64,000 nt of DNA from Lutimonas saemankumensis (GCF_020171465.1 NZ_JAIUZR010000003.1:496001-560000); one strand, 5' to 3'; counted from the first letter of the stretch, positions 1 through 9,125 are shown. Notes: generated by a model not told the origin, from the letters alone. Numbers and translations: made by a program.

Positions 1-930
1 ATTTATGCCGCATTTGGAATGATCACCCATGATCAGGCCACAAAATTGAAGCCCCGTATCGACAAACCTTTCTTTACCATATTCCCAGACTTTTACATTG
101 GCATAATTATTTTTCAAATTTGAGTTGTTGGTATCTGCTCCAAGGTTGCACCATTCCCCAATCACTGAATTTCCCAGGTATCCGTCATGACCCTTACTGC
201 AGTAGCCGGACATAATGGTATTGTTCACCTCTCCTCCAATTTTACTTTTAGGACCCAGGGTGGTTGGCCCGAAAACTTTGGCACCCATTTTAACCACGGA
301 ATGCTCACCCATGGCAAAGGGTCCTCTGATCATGGCTCCTTCCTGTACCTCTGCGTTTTTCCCAATATAAATGGCACCCTTTCTCGCATTTAAAACGCCT
401 ATTTCAATATCAACTCCTTCTTCCAGAAAGATTCTTTCGGGGTTCATACAATGAACCGAATCAGGTATTGGTGCTGATATCCTGTCTTTGGTGATCAGAT
501 CAAAGTCAGCCTCAAGTGCTTCTCCATTGAAAGAAAAAAGATCCCAGGAATTTTTAATCTGGATGAGGTTATCTGAATATTCAATGGCTGTGAAAGCTTC
601 TAAATCAACTTCCTGGCCCTCCTTGCAGAAAAAGGCCAAAAGTTCATTTTCTTTATACAGTGCCTGGTTTTCCTTTAGATTTTTAACGGCTTCCACCAGG
701 TTTTCATTGGGAAGAACAGAGCCTTTGATCATGACATTTTCCTCCAGTTCCACCATGGGAAATTTCTCGGAAAGATAATCTTCGGTAATCGTTGTGGTGG
801 TTGATTGTAAATATTTCTCCCATTTTTCTCTGATGGTCAAAATTCCGATCCGAAGGTCGGCTACCGGCTTGGTATACGTAAGGGGAAGCAGGTTTACGCG
901 GTATTCTCCATCAAATAAAATATAGTTCAT
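1..930 (-). CDS. GlmU-like sugar nucleotidyltransferase / left-handed beta-helix protein (3' end outside window)
   Basis: Read on the minus strand from the ATG at 928-930, the protein begins MNYILFDGEYRVNLLPLTYT and continues for 310 codons to the window edge without a stop. The N-terminal half looks like the reduced nucleotidyltransferase domain of the Bacteroidota 'alternative GlmU' family. The second half shows the hexapeptide rhythm of a left-handed beta-helix (for example GVLNARKGAIYIGKNAEV and the following GPFAMGEHSVVKMGAKVFGP). The family is assigned to UDP-N-acetylglucosamine formation in the cytoplasm, feeding peptidoglycan and LPS; that role comes from the family, not from residues I could verify. 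The C-terminus is missing. The gene is divergent from the carbonic anhydrase. Confidence 0.8.
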   Translation of the reverse strand, partial: MNYILFDGEYRVNLLPLTYTKPVADLRIGILTIREKWEKYLQSTTTTITEDYLSEKFPMVELEENVMIKGSVLPNENLVEAVKNLKENQALYKENELLAFFCKEGQEVDLEAFTAIEYSDNLIQIKNSWDLFSFNGEALEADFDLITKDRISAPIPDSVHCMNPERIFLEEGVDIEIGVLNARKGAIYIGKNAEVQEGAMIRGPFAMGEHSVVKMGAKVFGPTTLGPKSKIGGEVNNTIMSGYCSKGHDGYLGNSVIGEWCNLGADTNNSNLKNNYANVKVWEYGKERFVDTGLQFCGLIMGDHSKCGIN

Positions 931-1078
931 GAGTCAATTTTTAAACGACAAATATAAGTTATTATTTAAAAAAAGAGATACGGAGACGAATCCGGAAAAA
1001 AGTTGTCAGGTCTTTCCTGAATTAGGAATAAGAATTAAAAAAATCCTTATTTTTATGAAAAATTAGGAAAATCAATTT

Positions 1079-1684
1079 ATGGAAACATTTACAAAAGAAT
1101 TACAGTCAAGTTTAAGTCCTCAAGATGCCATTGACAGACTTAAGGAAGGAAATAAGCGATTTGTTGATAATAAAGGTTTGGAAAGAGATTTGTTGACGCA
1201 GGTCAATATTACAAGCGGTGGTCAGTTTCCATTCGCGGCTCTCTTAAGCTGCATTGACTCCAGAGTACCGGGCGAAATGGTATTTGATGAAGGAATAGGT
1301 AGCGTGTTTAATGTGAGGGTAGCAGGGAACGTGGTCAACGAAGATGTTCTGGGATCATTGGAATATTCTTGTAAAGTTGCCGGGTCAAAGGTTATTGTTG
1401 TCCTGGGGCATACAAAATGCGGAGCGGTAACAGCGGCCTGCAAGCATGTTGAACTGGGTAATATCACCCACCTGCTTAGCAAGATCAAACCTGCTGTTGA
1501 CCAGGTAATGGAAGGTGAAGCCGATCCAGAAACGATTGAAAAAGTTGCTTTGAGAAATATTGAAGTATCCATTGAAAGAATCAGAGCTGAAAGCCCTATT
1601 CTGGCTGAAATGGAATCAAACGGAGAGATTGCAATTGTTGGTGCCGTGTACGATGTGGCCAGTGGTGCGGTATGCTTTATGTAA
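1079..1684 (+). CDS. Beta-class carbonic anhydrase
   Basis: 201 aa, a normal length for the bacterial beta class. It should interconvert CO2 and bicarbonate in the cytoplasm. The zinc ligands are all visible: Cys58 in the CIDSR motif (residues 58-62, with the Asp60/Arg62 dyad) and His111 and Cys114 in HTKCG (111-115). There is no signal peptide, so it is not a periplasmic type. The ATG at 1079 gives the standard short N-terminal helix before the core. It stands alone, convergent with carB, and the two genes share a terminator hairpin. Bicarbonate is a substrate of carbamoyl-phosphate synthase next door, so the adjacency is suggestive, but the genes are on opposite strands and not one operon. 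Confidence 0.95.
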   Translation: METFTKELQSSLSPQDAIDRLKEGNKRFVDNKGLERDLLTQVNITSGGQFPFAALLSCIDSRVPGEMVFDEGIGSVFNVRVAGNVVNEDVLGSLEYSCKVAGSKVIVVLGHTKCGAVTAACKHVELGNITHLLSKIKPAVDQVMEGEADPETIEKVALRNIEVSIERIRAESPILAEMESNGEIAIVGAVYDVASGAVCFM

Positions 1685-1745
1685 GATGTATAATTATTTA
1701 TATATAAGACATTTAGATCACTTTATTTAAATATATAATAGAAAT

Positions 1746-1778
1746 AAAAAACCCCGAAAACGTGTTCGGGGTTTTTTT
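1746..1778. terminator. Bidirectional intrinsic terminator between carbonic anhydrase and carB
   Basis: CCCCGAA (1752-1758) pairs with TTCGGGG (1765-1771) around a six-base loop, flanked by an A-run on the left and seven Ts on the right. The symmetry gives a U-tract on either strand, so it can serve both convergent genes. Confidence 0.9.
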
Positions 1779-1794
1779 AATTTTGAATCAAAAT

Positions 1795-4644
1795 CTATTT
1801 GGTCAAATACATTTTTCTTCTCGAATATAATTCGTAAAACTCATCATCTTTTAAACTGTCGATAAACAAAATGCTCTCTCCTGTTGATTTCATTTCAGGG
1901 CCTAAACGCTTGTCAACATTTGGGAACTTGTTGAAGGAAAATACAGGCTGTTTGATGGCGTATCCGCTTAGCTGAGGATTGTACTCAAAATCAGTAACCT
2001 TGTTGGCACCCAGCATTACCTTTGTGGCAAAGTTTACATAGGGTTCTCCATAAGCCTTTGCAATAAAAGGAACCGTTCTTGAAGCTCTTGGGTTGGCTTC
2101 GATGATATAAACGACATCGTCTTTAATGGCAAACTGTATATTGATCAGTCCAACCGTTTTAAGTGCTTTTGCAATTTTATGAGTATGATCTTTGATCTGC
2201 TGCATTACAAACTCACCCAGGTTGAAAGGAGGCAGGGTGGCATTGGAATCCCCTGAATGTACCCCGCATGGTTCAATGTGTTCCATGATCCCTATGATCT
2301 GAACATTTTCACCGTCGCATATTGCATCTGCTTCAGCCTCAATGGCTCCATCGAGATAGTGATCCAGTAACAGGACGTTGTTCGGAATTTTCCTCAGTAA
2401 GTCAACAACATGCTCTTCCAGTTCCCGCTTGTTGATAACAATTTTCATCCCCTGTCCGCCCAGCACGTATGAAGGCCTTACAAGGATCGGGAAATCAAGG
2501 TCATCAGCAATCGCCGCAGCTTCATCTGCCGTTGTTGCTGTTCCAAATTTCGGGTAAGGAATTTCCAGATCTTTTAAAAGTGTTGAGAAACGTCCCCTGT
2601 CTTCTGCAAGGTCCAATGCCTCAAATGAGGTTCCAATGATCTTAATTCCGTATTTGTCGAGTTTTTCTGCAAGTTTTAGAGCGGTCTGCCCACCGAGTTG
2701 AACAATGACCCCCTCCGGTTTTTCATGTTGAATAATGTCATAGATATGTTCCCAGAAAACAGGCTCAAAATATAACTTATCTGCAGTGTCAAAGTCTGTT
2801 GATACGGTTTCCGGATTACAATTGATCATAATGGTTTCGTATCCTGCTTCTTTTGCTGCCAAAACCCCATGAACACAGCAATAATCAAACTCAATTCCCT
2901 GCCCGATTCTATTGGGCCCTGATCCAAGTACTACTACTTTTTTCTTGTCTGTGACCACAGATTCATTTTCAGGATAAGACTTTCCGTTAACGATCATATT
3001 ACTTTCAAAGGTCGAATAGTAATAAGGTGTTTGTGCTTTAAATTCCGCGGCACAGGTATCAACCAGCTTATATACTCTTTTGATATCCAGTTCCTGACGT
3101 TTTTTATGCACCTCACTTTCATAACAATCGAGCATATGCGCAATTTGTCGGTCACCATATCCTTTTTGTTTTGCCTCGAGAAGCAATTCAGGACTCAGGC
3201 TTTCCAGAGTGAATTTTGAAATTTCCTTTTCCAGGAAATACAATTCCTCATATTGCCTTAGGAACCACATGTCAATTTTGGTGATTTCGTGGATCCTGCT
3301 TAAAGGAATACCCATCTGGATCGCATCATAAAGGGCAAAAACCCTGTCCCAGGAAGGGTATTTTAATTTGTTGATAACCTCCTCATAGTTATTATAACTT
3401 TTTCCATCGGCACCAATTCCATTTCTTTTGATTTCGAGAGACTGAGTAGCTTTGTGAAGCGCCTCCTGAAAAGAACGCCCGATACCCATTACTTCTCCTA
3501 CTGATTTCATCTGCAGGCCGACAGTTCTTTCAGATCCCTCGAATTTATCAAAGTTCCATCTTGGGATCTTGACGATAACATAGTCAAGGGTAGGTTCAAA
3601 TAAAGCCGAAGTGGTTTTTGTAATTTGATTTTCCAGTTCATCAAGATGGTATCCAATGGCAAGCTTTGTAGCTACTTTGGCAATGGGATATCCCGTGGCT
3701 TTTGAAGCTAAGGCCGAAGACCTGGATACACGCGGATTGATCTCGATAGCAATAATATCTTCTTTTTCGTCCGGGCTAACTGCGAACTGAACGTTACATC
3801 CACCCGCAAAATCGCCAATGGAACGCATCATCTTGATGGCCATGTCACGCATGCGCTGATAGGTCGTATCGCTTAAGGTCATTGCAGGTGCCACGGTAAT
3901 GGAATCTCCCGTGTGAATACCCATTGGATCCATGTTTTCAATGGTACAAATAATAACGACATTGTCGTTCTTATCTCTTAGTAATTCCAGTTCATATTCC
4001 TTCCAGCCTAACAAGGCCTTGTCAATGATTACCTCATGAATTGGAGATGCTTCAAGCCCTCTTCTTAGCAGATCATCAAAATCCTCTTTCTCATAAACAA
4101 TAGAAGCTCCGTATCCACCCAGCGTAAATGAAGGCCTGATCACTAAAGGGAATCCATATTCCTGAGCAATTTCTTTACCCTTAAGAAAGGAGGTTGCCGT
4201 AGTTGACGGCGCCTGTCCAATTCCGATCTCAATCATTAATTGTCGAAATTGTTCCCTGTCTTCTGTTATTTTGATGGCGTCAATGTCAACTCCAATCAGG
4301 TCTATGTCAAAATCTTCCCAAATACCCTTGTCCTGAGCCTCTATACAAAGGTTCAATGCAGTCTGGCCACCCATGGTAGGAAGAACGGCATCGATATTGG
4401 GATGCTTTTTGAGAATTTCAATAATCGACTTGGTGGTCAGAGGTTTTAAATATACGTTGTCAGCCAGAGAAGGATCCGTCATGATCGTCGCCGGATTTGA
4501 ATTGATCAGGGTAACTTCTATTCCTTCTTCTTTCATAGAACGTATAGACTGGCTACCTGAATAATCAAACTCACATGCTTGTCCGATAATGATTGGACCT
4601 GAACCTATTATTAAGACTGATTTGATTTTTTTATTTTTCGGCAT
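1795..4644 (-). CDS. carB: Carbamoyl-phosphate synthase large subunit, without allosteric domain
   Basis: 949 aa. It makes carbamoyl phosphate from bicarbonate, glutamine-derived ammonia and two ATP, for arginine and pyrimidine synthesis. Two homologous ATP-grasp halves are clear: the first starts SVLIIGSGPIIIGQACEFDY (residues 9-28), and the second starts VVVLGSGPNRIGQGIEFDYC near residue 570, with the RPSYVLGGQGM ATP-grasp motif near 730. The protein stops about 25 residues after GPEMKSTGES, where the E. coli enzyme (1073 aa) goes on into its MGS-like regulatory domain. The domain that binds UMP, IMP and ornithine in E. coli is therefore absent. The gene for the small subunit, carA, is not adjacent. 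A terminator separates it from rpmH upstream, so it needs its own promoter. Confidence 0.97.
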   Translation of the reverse strand: MPKNKKIKSVLIIGSGPIIIGQACEFDYSGSQSIRSMKEEGIEVTLINSNPATIMTDPSLADNVYLKPLTTKSIIEILKKHPNIDAVLPTMGGQTALNLCIEAQDKGIWEDFDIDLIGVDIDAIKITEDREQFRQLMIEIGIGQAPSTTATSFLKGKEIAQEYGFPLVIRPSFTLGGYGASIVYEKEDFDDLLRRGLEASPIHEVIIDKALLGWKEYELELLRDKNDNVVIICTIENMDPMGIHTGDSITVAPAMTLSDTTYQRMRDMAIKMMRSIGDFAGGCNVQFAVSPDEKEDIIAIEINPRVSRSSALASKATGYPIAKVATKLAIGYHLDELENQITKTTSALFEPTLDYVIVKIPRWNFDKFEGSERTVGLQMKSVGEVMGIGRSFQEALHKATQSLEIKRNGIGADGKSYNNYEEVINKLKYPSWDRVFALYDAIQMGIPLSRIHEITKIDMWFLRQYEELYFLEKEISKFTLESLSPELLLEAKQKGYGDRQIAHMLDCYESEVHKKRQELDIKRVYKLVDTCAAEFKAQTPYYYSTFESNMIVNGKSYPENESVVTDKKKVVVLGSGPNRIGQGIEFDYCCVHGVLAAKEAGYETIMINCNPETVSTDFDTADKLYFEPVFWEHIYDIIQHEKPEGVIVQLGGQTALKLAEKLDKYGIKIIGTSFEALDLAEDRGRFSTLLKDLEIPYPKFGTATTADEAAAIADDLDFPILVRPSYVLGGQGMKIVINKRELEEHVVDLLRKIPNNVLLLDHYLDGAIEAEADAICDGENVQIIGIMEHIEPCGVHSGDSNATLPPFNLGEFVMQQIKDHTHKIAKALKTVGLINIQFAIKDDVVYIIEANPRASRTVPFIAKAYGEPYVNFATKVMLGANKVTDFEYNPQLSGYAIKQPVFSFNKFPNVDKRLGPEMKSTGESILFIDSLKDDEFYELYSRRKMYLTK

Positions 4645-4720
4645 TAGTAGTTATTTTTGGGAAGCAAATTTAAGAATTTGCGATATATAAAAATTAGCGA
4701 GTTATTCACAATTGGGTATA

Positions 4721-4752
4721 AAAAAAGGTGTTACTAATAAAAGCAACACCTT
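4721..4752 (-). terminator. Intrinsic terminator after rpmH
   Basis: Read on the minus strand, GGTGTTGC and GTAACACC form a stem with an eight-base loop, followed by a run of Ts (the A-run at 4721-4726 on the plus strand). It lies 24 bases past the rpmH stop and isolates rpmH from carB. Confidence 0.85.
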
Positions 4753-4775
4753 TATATTTATATGATCTGGCATAT

Positions 4776-4934
4776 TTATTTTTTATGACCTGGTTCAGAT
4801 GAAACTGATAGTTTAGCTCTTCCCTTAGCCCTTCTTCTGGCTAGGATCTTTCTTCCATTGACACTAGACATTCTTTCGCGAAAACCGTGCTTGTTTTTTT
4901 TCTTTCTATTCGATGGCTGGAATGTTCTTTTCAT
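4776..4934 (-). CDS. rpmH: Ribosomal protein bL34
   Basis: A 52-residue protein that starts [20 protein letters not shown], reading from the ATG at 4932-4934 to the TAA at 4776-4778. It has the full L34 signature: KRTFQPS, HGFRERM, and the basic [18 protein letters not shown] stretch (residues 26-43). It is a structural component of the 50S subunit that binds 23S rRNA. The C-terminal tail [10 protein letters not shown] is a few residues longer than E. coli L34 (46 aa). The gene has its own consensus promoter upstream and its own terminator, so it is a single-gene transcript. There is no rnpA or dnaA beside it, unlike the arrangement in many other bacteria. Confidence 0.97.
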   Translation of the reverse strand: MKRTFQPSNRKKKNKHGFRERMSSVNGRKILARRRAKGRAKLSVSSEPGHKK

Positions 4935-4987
4935 TTCTAAATATCTTAATAATTAGGTGTTCTCCTGATTTTTCTATAAAAGTCCGG

Positions 4988-5017
4988 CAAATATACAAAG
5001 GTTTTTAGTTCTGACAA
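4988..5017 (-). promoter_or_regulatory. Consensus Bacteroidota promoter for rpmH
   Basis: On the minus strand a TTG (-33 element; plus-strand CAA at 5015-5017) is followed by exactly 19 bases and then TATATTTG (-7 element; 4988-4995). This equals the Bacteroidota housekeeping sigma consensus TTG-N19-TAnnTTTG. The predicted start of transcription leaves a leader of about 45-50 bases before the rpmH ATG. Confidence 0.85.
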
Positions 5018-5099
5018 GGAGTAAAGCAAAAAAAAATCTGAATCGCAATTCGAGTTTTTAACAATTTAAAAATGTATTTTTACTAAAAAATCAAGATCT

Positions 5100-5981
5100 A
5101 TGGAATATAATAAACCCATGCTGAGGGACAATGCTTTAAAAGGTGAAGTCATTATTGTTACTGGTGGTGGAAGTGGATTGGGAAAAGCCATGACCACTTA
5201 TTTTTTAGAGTTAGGGGCGAAGGTGGTCATCAGTTCAAGAAATTTGGAAAAATTGTTAACAACTGCCAAGGAGCTGGAAGAGAAGACAGGAGGTAAAGTC
5301 CTGCCTGTGGCCTGCGACGTAAGAAATTATGATGAGGTGGAGGCTATGTTACAGGAAACACTGAAGGCTTTTGGTAAGGTTGATGCCCTGGTCAATAATG
5401 CAGCCGGAAATTTTATCAGCCCAACAGAAAGGTTATCGGCAAACGCCTTTGACACCATTATAGATATCGTTTTAAAAGGCTCGAAGAATTGTACCCTGGC
5501 TTTGGGCAAGCACTGGATTGATATAAAACAAAAAAAATCCACAGTTTTAAATATTGTCACAACATATGCCTGGACCGGATCCGCTTATGTGGTGCCATCT
5601 GCAACGGCCAAGGCAGGCGTCCTTGCAATGACAAGGTCTTTAGCAGTTGAGTGGGCCAAATACGGAATAAGAACCAATGCGATTGCTCCGGGGCCCTTCC
5701 CAACAAAGGGAGCCTGGGACCGTTTATTGCCTGGTGACCTCAAGGATGAATTTGATATGAAGAAGAAAATTCCCTTGGGAAGGGTAGGAGAGCATCAGGA
5801 ACTAGCTAATCTGGCCGCATATCTGATTTCTGAATTTTCGGCTTTTGTCAATGGAGAAGTAATTACCATTGATGGAGGAGAATGGTTAAAGGGAGCTGGG
5901 GAATTCAATATGCTTGAAAAAATCCCGGAGCAGATGTGGGACATGCTTGAAATGATGATCCGCAGTAAAAAGAAATCCTAA
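5100..5981 (+). CDS. SDR oxidoreductase, 2,4-dienoyl-CoA reductase (DECR) type
   Basis: 293 aa short-chain dehydrogenase. The NADP(H)-binding Rossmann motif TGGGSGLG is at 21-28, the ACDVR strand at 71-75 and NNAAGN at 99-104. The usual YxxxK pair is absent. Instead Tyr156 (TTYAWTG) and Lys171 (PSATAKAG) are 15 residues apart with Ser167 between them, the same spacing as the Tyr/Ser/Lys set of mitochondrial 2,4-dienoyl-CoA reductase, and the AIAPGPFPTKGAW stretch after it also matches that family. The expected role is NADPH-dependent reduction of dienoyl-CoA (or a related enoyl-CoA) in breakdown of unsaturated fatty acids. It is a lone gene, with rpmH divergent upstream and parA downstream. 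The exact substrate is inferred. Confidence 0.85.
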   Translation: MEYNKPMLRDNALKGEVIIVTGGGSGLGKAMTTYFLELGAKVVISSRNLEKLLTTAKELEEKTGGKVLPVACDVRNYDEVEAMLQETLKAFGKVDALVNNAAGNFISPTERLSANAFDTIIDIVLKGSKNCTLALGKHWIDIKQKKSTVLNIVTTYAWTGSAYVVPSATAKAGVLAMTRSLAVEWAKYGIRTNAIAPGPFPTKGAWDRLLPGDLKDEFDMKKKIPLGRVGEHQELANLAAYLISEFSAFVNGEVITIDGGEWLKGAGEFNMLEKIPEQMWDMLEMMIRSKKKS

Positions 5982-6156
5982 ATCCCGATTACAGGGTTAT
6001 TTGCATTGGGATATTCGATTTGAATTCAGACTCTTGAAGTAAATTGCACAGGAACTTGTCAAATCATGTGGATAAGCAGGGCTGTTATGTTAAAAACTTC
6101 GTTTTATAAGCTCATAAATAATTGTATTTTTACAGCGGTTTAAATTCAATTTTTGA

Positions 6157-6936
6157 ATGGGAAAAATAATAGCGATTGCTAATCAAAAAGGTGGGGTAGG
6201 AAAGACTACGACTACCGTTAATCTGGCAGCGGCTTTGGGAGTTTTGGAACAAAAGGTTTTGCTTGTTGATGCGGATCCTCAGGCCAACGCCACCTCGGGA
6301 TTAGGAATTGAAGTTGAAAGTGTTGAAAACGGAACCTATCAGGTTTTGGAACATGCAGTATCAGCAAAAGAGGCAATTATAAAAACCAATTCTCCAAATG
6401 TTGATATTATACCTGCTCATATTGACCTTGTTGCCATCGAAATAGAACTGGTAGACAGGGAAGAGCGGGAGTCGATGCTCAAAGAGGCACTTACTGAGGT
6501 AAAGGAAGATTATGACTATATTATCATAGATTGTGCTCCCTCCCTTGGATTAATAACGGTAAATGCACTGACAACTTCTGATTCCGTGATCATTCCTATT
6601 CAATGTGAGTACTATGCACTTGAGGGTCTGGGAAAATTGTTGAATACCATTAAAAGTATACAGAAGATTCACAATCCTGAACTGGAAATTGAAGGATTGT
6701 TGCTAACGATGTATGATTCCAGGCTCAGGCTTTCCAATCAGGTTGTTGCTGAGGTGAAAAAACATTTTCACAATATGGTATTTAAAACCATCATTCAAAG
6801 GAATATCCGCTTAGGTGAAGCTCCAAGTTTTGGAGAGAGCATAATTTCATATGATGCAACGAGCAGGGGAGCAGTCAACTATATCAACCTGGCTCATGAA
6901 ATAATTAAAAAGAATAACAATGGCGAAGGCAACTAA
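6157..6936 (+). CDS. parA: Chromosome partitioning ATPase ParA/Soj
   Basis: 259 aa, typical of chromosomal ParA. The deviant Walker A motif KGGVGKTT is at residues 11-18 directly after the first strand, VDADPQANATSGLG follows (about 38-51), and DYIIIDCAPSLG (about 123-134) is the Walker B region. ParA binds DNA non-specifically as an ATP dimer and moves ParB-parS complexes, segregating the replication origin. It overlaps parB by 17 bases, so the two are translationally coupled. Chromosomal parAB usually lies near oriC, but neither dnaA nor a convincing parS site was found in this window. Confidence 0.97.
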   Translation: MGKIIAIANQKGGVGKTTTTVNLAAALGVLEQKVLLVDADPQANATSGLGIEVESVENGTYQVLEHAVSAKEAIIKTNSPNVDIIPAHIDLVAIEIELVDREERESMLKEALTEVKEDYDYIIIDCAPSLGLITVNALTTSDSVIIPIQCEYYALEGLGKLLNTIKSIQKIHNPELEIEGLLLTMYDSRLRLSNQVVAEVKKHFHNMVFKTIIQRNIRLGEAPSFGESIISYDATSRGAVNYINLAHEIIKKNNNGEGN

Positions 6937-7816
6937 AAAACAGGTATTGGGAAGAGGATTATCGGCGCTGCTCAGCGATTCGAGTGAAGATATCAACTCG
7001 ATCAAAGATAAGAATGCCGATAAGCTTGTGGGTAATATTGTAGAGATCGAACTTGACGCCATTGAAGTGAATCCGTTTCAGCCAAGAACCAATTTCAATG
7101 AGGAAGCTTTGAAGGAACTGGCGGGTTCCATAAGGGAGCTCGGTGTGATTCAGCCCATTACAGTTCGCAAACTGGAAGGGAAAAAATTTCAACTCGTTTC
7201 AGGCGAGAGAAGATTTCGTGCATCACGCTTGATCGGGGCTAAAAGCATTCCTGCTTATGTACGTATTGCCAATGATCAGGAAATGCTGGAGATGGCTTTA
7301 GTTGAAAATATTCAAAGAAAAGATCTTGACCCGATAGAGGTGGCTCTTTCGTACAGACAGCTGATCGAAGAGGTAAAACTTACTCAGGAGCAATTGAGTA
7401 TTCGTGTGGGTAAGAATCGTTCGACGGTTACTAACTTTTTGCGTTTGCTTAAACTGGATCCCATTATTCAAACAGGGATTCGAGACGGATTTCTGAGTAT
7501 GGGACACGGTCGGGCACTGATCAATATCATGCAACCCGAATTACAACTTGAAGTCTATCAAAAAATTATTAAAGATAAGTTATCAGTTCGTCAAACGGAA
7601 CAATTGGTAAAAAATGTCAAAGAAGGCAAGCCGGTTGAGGTAAAACCTGCTGTTAAAAAGGAAATTCCTGACTATTTTAAGAAAAGTATAAAAGAAATCA
7701 GTACTTATCTTGGTCATAGAGTTGATGTAAAACTATCCGGAAATGATAAAGGAAAGATCATCATCCCGTTTCATTCAGAAGAGGATTTTGCCCGCATCAA
7801 AAAATTACTGGAATAA
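6920..7816 (+). CDS. parB: Chromosome partitioning protein ParB/Spo0J
   Basis: 298 aa. The N-terminus has the ParA-contact motif GRGLSALL (11-18). The NPFQPR box (51-56) and GERRFRA box (95-101) form the CTP-binding/sulfiredoxin-like fold. The helix-turn-helix that reads parS follows (around LTQEQLSIRVGKNRSTVTNF), and a C-terminal dimerisation region ends the protein. It loads on parS, spreads as a CTP-dependent clamp and is moved by ParA. It overlaps parA, and its stop codon directly abuts the ATG of the next gene, so at least three genes here are co-transcribed. Confidence 0.97.
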   Translation: MAKATKKQVLGRGLSALLSDSSEDINSIKDKNADKLVGNIVEIELDAIEVNPFQPRTNFNEEALKELAGSIRELGVIQPITVRKLEGKKFQLVSGERRFRASRLIGAKSIPAYVRIANDQEMLEMALVENIQRKDLDPIEVALSYRQLIEEVKLTQEQLSIRVGKNRSTVTNFLRLLKLDPIIQTGIRDGFLSMGHGRALINIMQPELQLEVYQKIIKDKLSVRQTEQLVKNVKEGKPVEVKPAVKKEIPDYFKKSIKEISTYLGHRVDVKLSGNDKGKIIIPFHSEEDFARIKKLLE

Positions 7817-8413
7817 ATGCTGCAAAAAATTATATTTAGTTTAATTATTTGCATTTTTTGTTGGAACACTGGATTTTCTCAGGAAGAGGAAAAAGAAAAA
7901 AAGAAAAAGAAAGATAAAACTGAAGAAGGTGTTCTAACCCTTGAATCGCAAACGATCGATCCGCTTTCACCTGCAAGGGCGGCATTCTATTCTGCCGTAC
8001 TGCCCGGACTGGGACAAGCTTACAATAAGAAATACTGGAAAATTCCGATAGTTTATGCGGCCCTGGGAACAGGAGTTTATTTTGTGGTTGATAATCAGCA
8101 AAAATATGACAGGTATCGCGATGCGTACAAACTGAGGATTTCGGGCCGTCCGGATGAATTTGATGGTACGGGTGATAATCCAAACATTAGTGATGACGGT
8201 TTGATAAGGGCACAGGATATATACAAAAAGAACCGGGATCTGGCGTTGTTTATCACCATTGGCCTTTATGCATTGAACATTATAGAGGCGAACGTGGATG
8301 CGCATCTCGATGACAAAGCCTTCAACCGAAACTTGTCATGGAAGCCTTCACTATATGTGAATCCTGTTAACAATCAAACCGTAGCTGGTTTGAATTTTAA
8401 ATTTGATTTTTAA
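7817..8413 (+). CDS. DUF5683 membrane protein
   Basis: 198 aa. A signal peptide or signal anchor (about 1-21, ending CWNTGFSQ) is followed by a lysine/glutamate-rich linker (EEEKEKKKKKDK). The DUF5683 core contains SPARAAFYSAVLPGLGQAYN and the KKYWKIPIVYAALGTGVYF helix, with a second hydrophobic segment near ALFITIGLYALNIIEANVDA. The family is common in Bacteroidota and has no established function. The gene starts on the base after the parB stop and is 13 bases before dapB. Many Flavobacteriia keep this parA-parB-DUF5683-dapB-lepB order (from memory), which suggests an envelope or cell-cycle link but proves nothing. Confidence 0.85.
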   Translation: MLQKIIFSLIICIFCWNTGFSQEEEKEKKKKKDKTEEGVLTLESQTIDPLSPARAAFYSAVLPGLGQAYNKKYWKIPIVYAALGTGVYFVVDNQQKYDRYRDAYKLRISGRPDEFDGTGDNPNISDDGLIRAQDIYKKNRDLALFITIGLYALNIIEANVDAHLDDKAFNRNLSWKPSLYVNPVNNQTVAGLNFKFDF

Positions 8414-8426
8414 ATAAGATAGTAAA

Positions 8427-9125
8427 ATGAAGATAGCATTATTGGGTTATGGCCGTATGGGACAGGCGATTGAAAAAATTGCGATAGAGAGAGGCCATGA
8501 CATTGTGATTAAAAAGGATATCGAACCTCTAGAGGTTGACTTGAGCCTTGCTGATGTTGCCATAGATTTTAGCCATCCCCTTGCTGCTTTTGAGAATATT
8601 AAAAGTTGTATTGATAAGGGCGTTCCTGTCGTTTCGGGAACTACCGGCTGGTTAGAGCGGTATGATGAGGTCAGTGACTACTGTAAAGAGCACGAAGGAG
8701 GATTTATTTATGCTTCAAATTTTAGTATCGGGGTGAACTTGTTCTTTAACCTGAATGCTTATCTGGCAAAAATGATGCGCCCTATCACAGAGTACGATGT
8801 TGAAATGGAAGAAATTCATCACATCCACAAACTTGATGCCCCAAGCGGGACCGCAATAAGCCTGGCTGATGATATACTTTCTGAATCGGATAAGAAGAAT
8901 TGGTCCATTGAAACCAGGGCTAAAGAGGATCTATATATAAATGTAAAAAGGGAGGGGGAAGTACCTGGTACTCATTCTGTGACCTATTCTTCAGAGATTG
9001 ACAGTATCGAAATCAAGCATACAGCATTTAACAGAACCGGATTTGCGCTGGGAGCAGTTGTGGCTGCAGAATGGCTCAGGGAGAAAAAAGGAATATATTC
9101 CATGAAGGATGTATTGGGATTGTAA
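8427..9125 (+). CDS. dapB: 4-hydroxy-tetrahydrodipicolinate reductase
   Basis: 232 aa. NAD(P)H-dependent reductase of the lysine/diaminopimelate pathway, needed for peptidoglycan. The GYGRMG nucleotide-binding loop is at 7-12, the SGTTGW loop near 70-75, and the catalytic/substrate motif HHIHKLDAPSGTA at 131-143 carries the His-His pair and Lys135. It is about 40 residues shorter than E. coli DapB (273 aa), mostly in the N-terminal domain; short forms are common in Bacteroidota. It sits between the DUF5683 gene (13-base gap) and lepB (81-base gap), all in one direction. Confidence 0.95.
   Translation: MKIALLGYGRMGQAIEKIAIERGHDIVIKKDIEPLEVDLSLADVAIDFSHPLAAFENIKSCIDKGVPVVSGTTGWLERYDEVSDYCKEHEGGFIYASNFSIGVNLFFNLNAYLAKMMRPITEYDVEMEEIHHIHKLDAPSGTAISLADDILSESDKKNWSIETRAKEDLYINVKREGEVPGTHSVTYSSEIDSIEIKHTAFNRTGFALGAVVAAEWLREKKGIYSMKDVLGL

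Noticed and set aside
187-778. Plus-strand ORFs over the first gene
   Set aside because: They are antisense shadows of the GlmU-like gene, which reads without interruption on the minus strand with family motifs.
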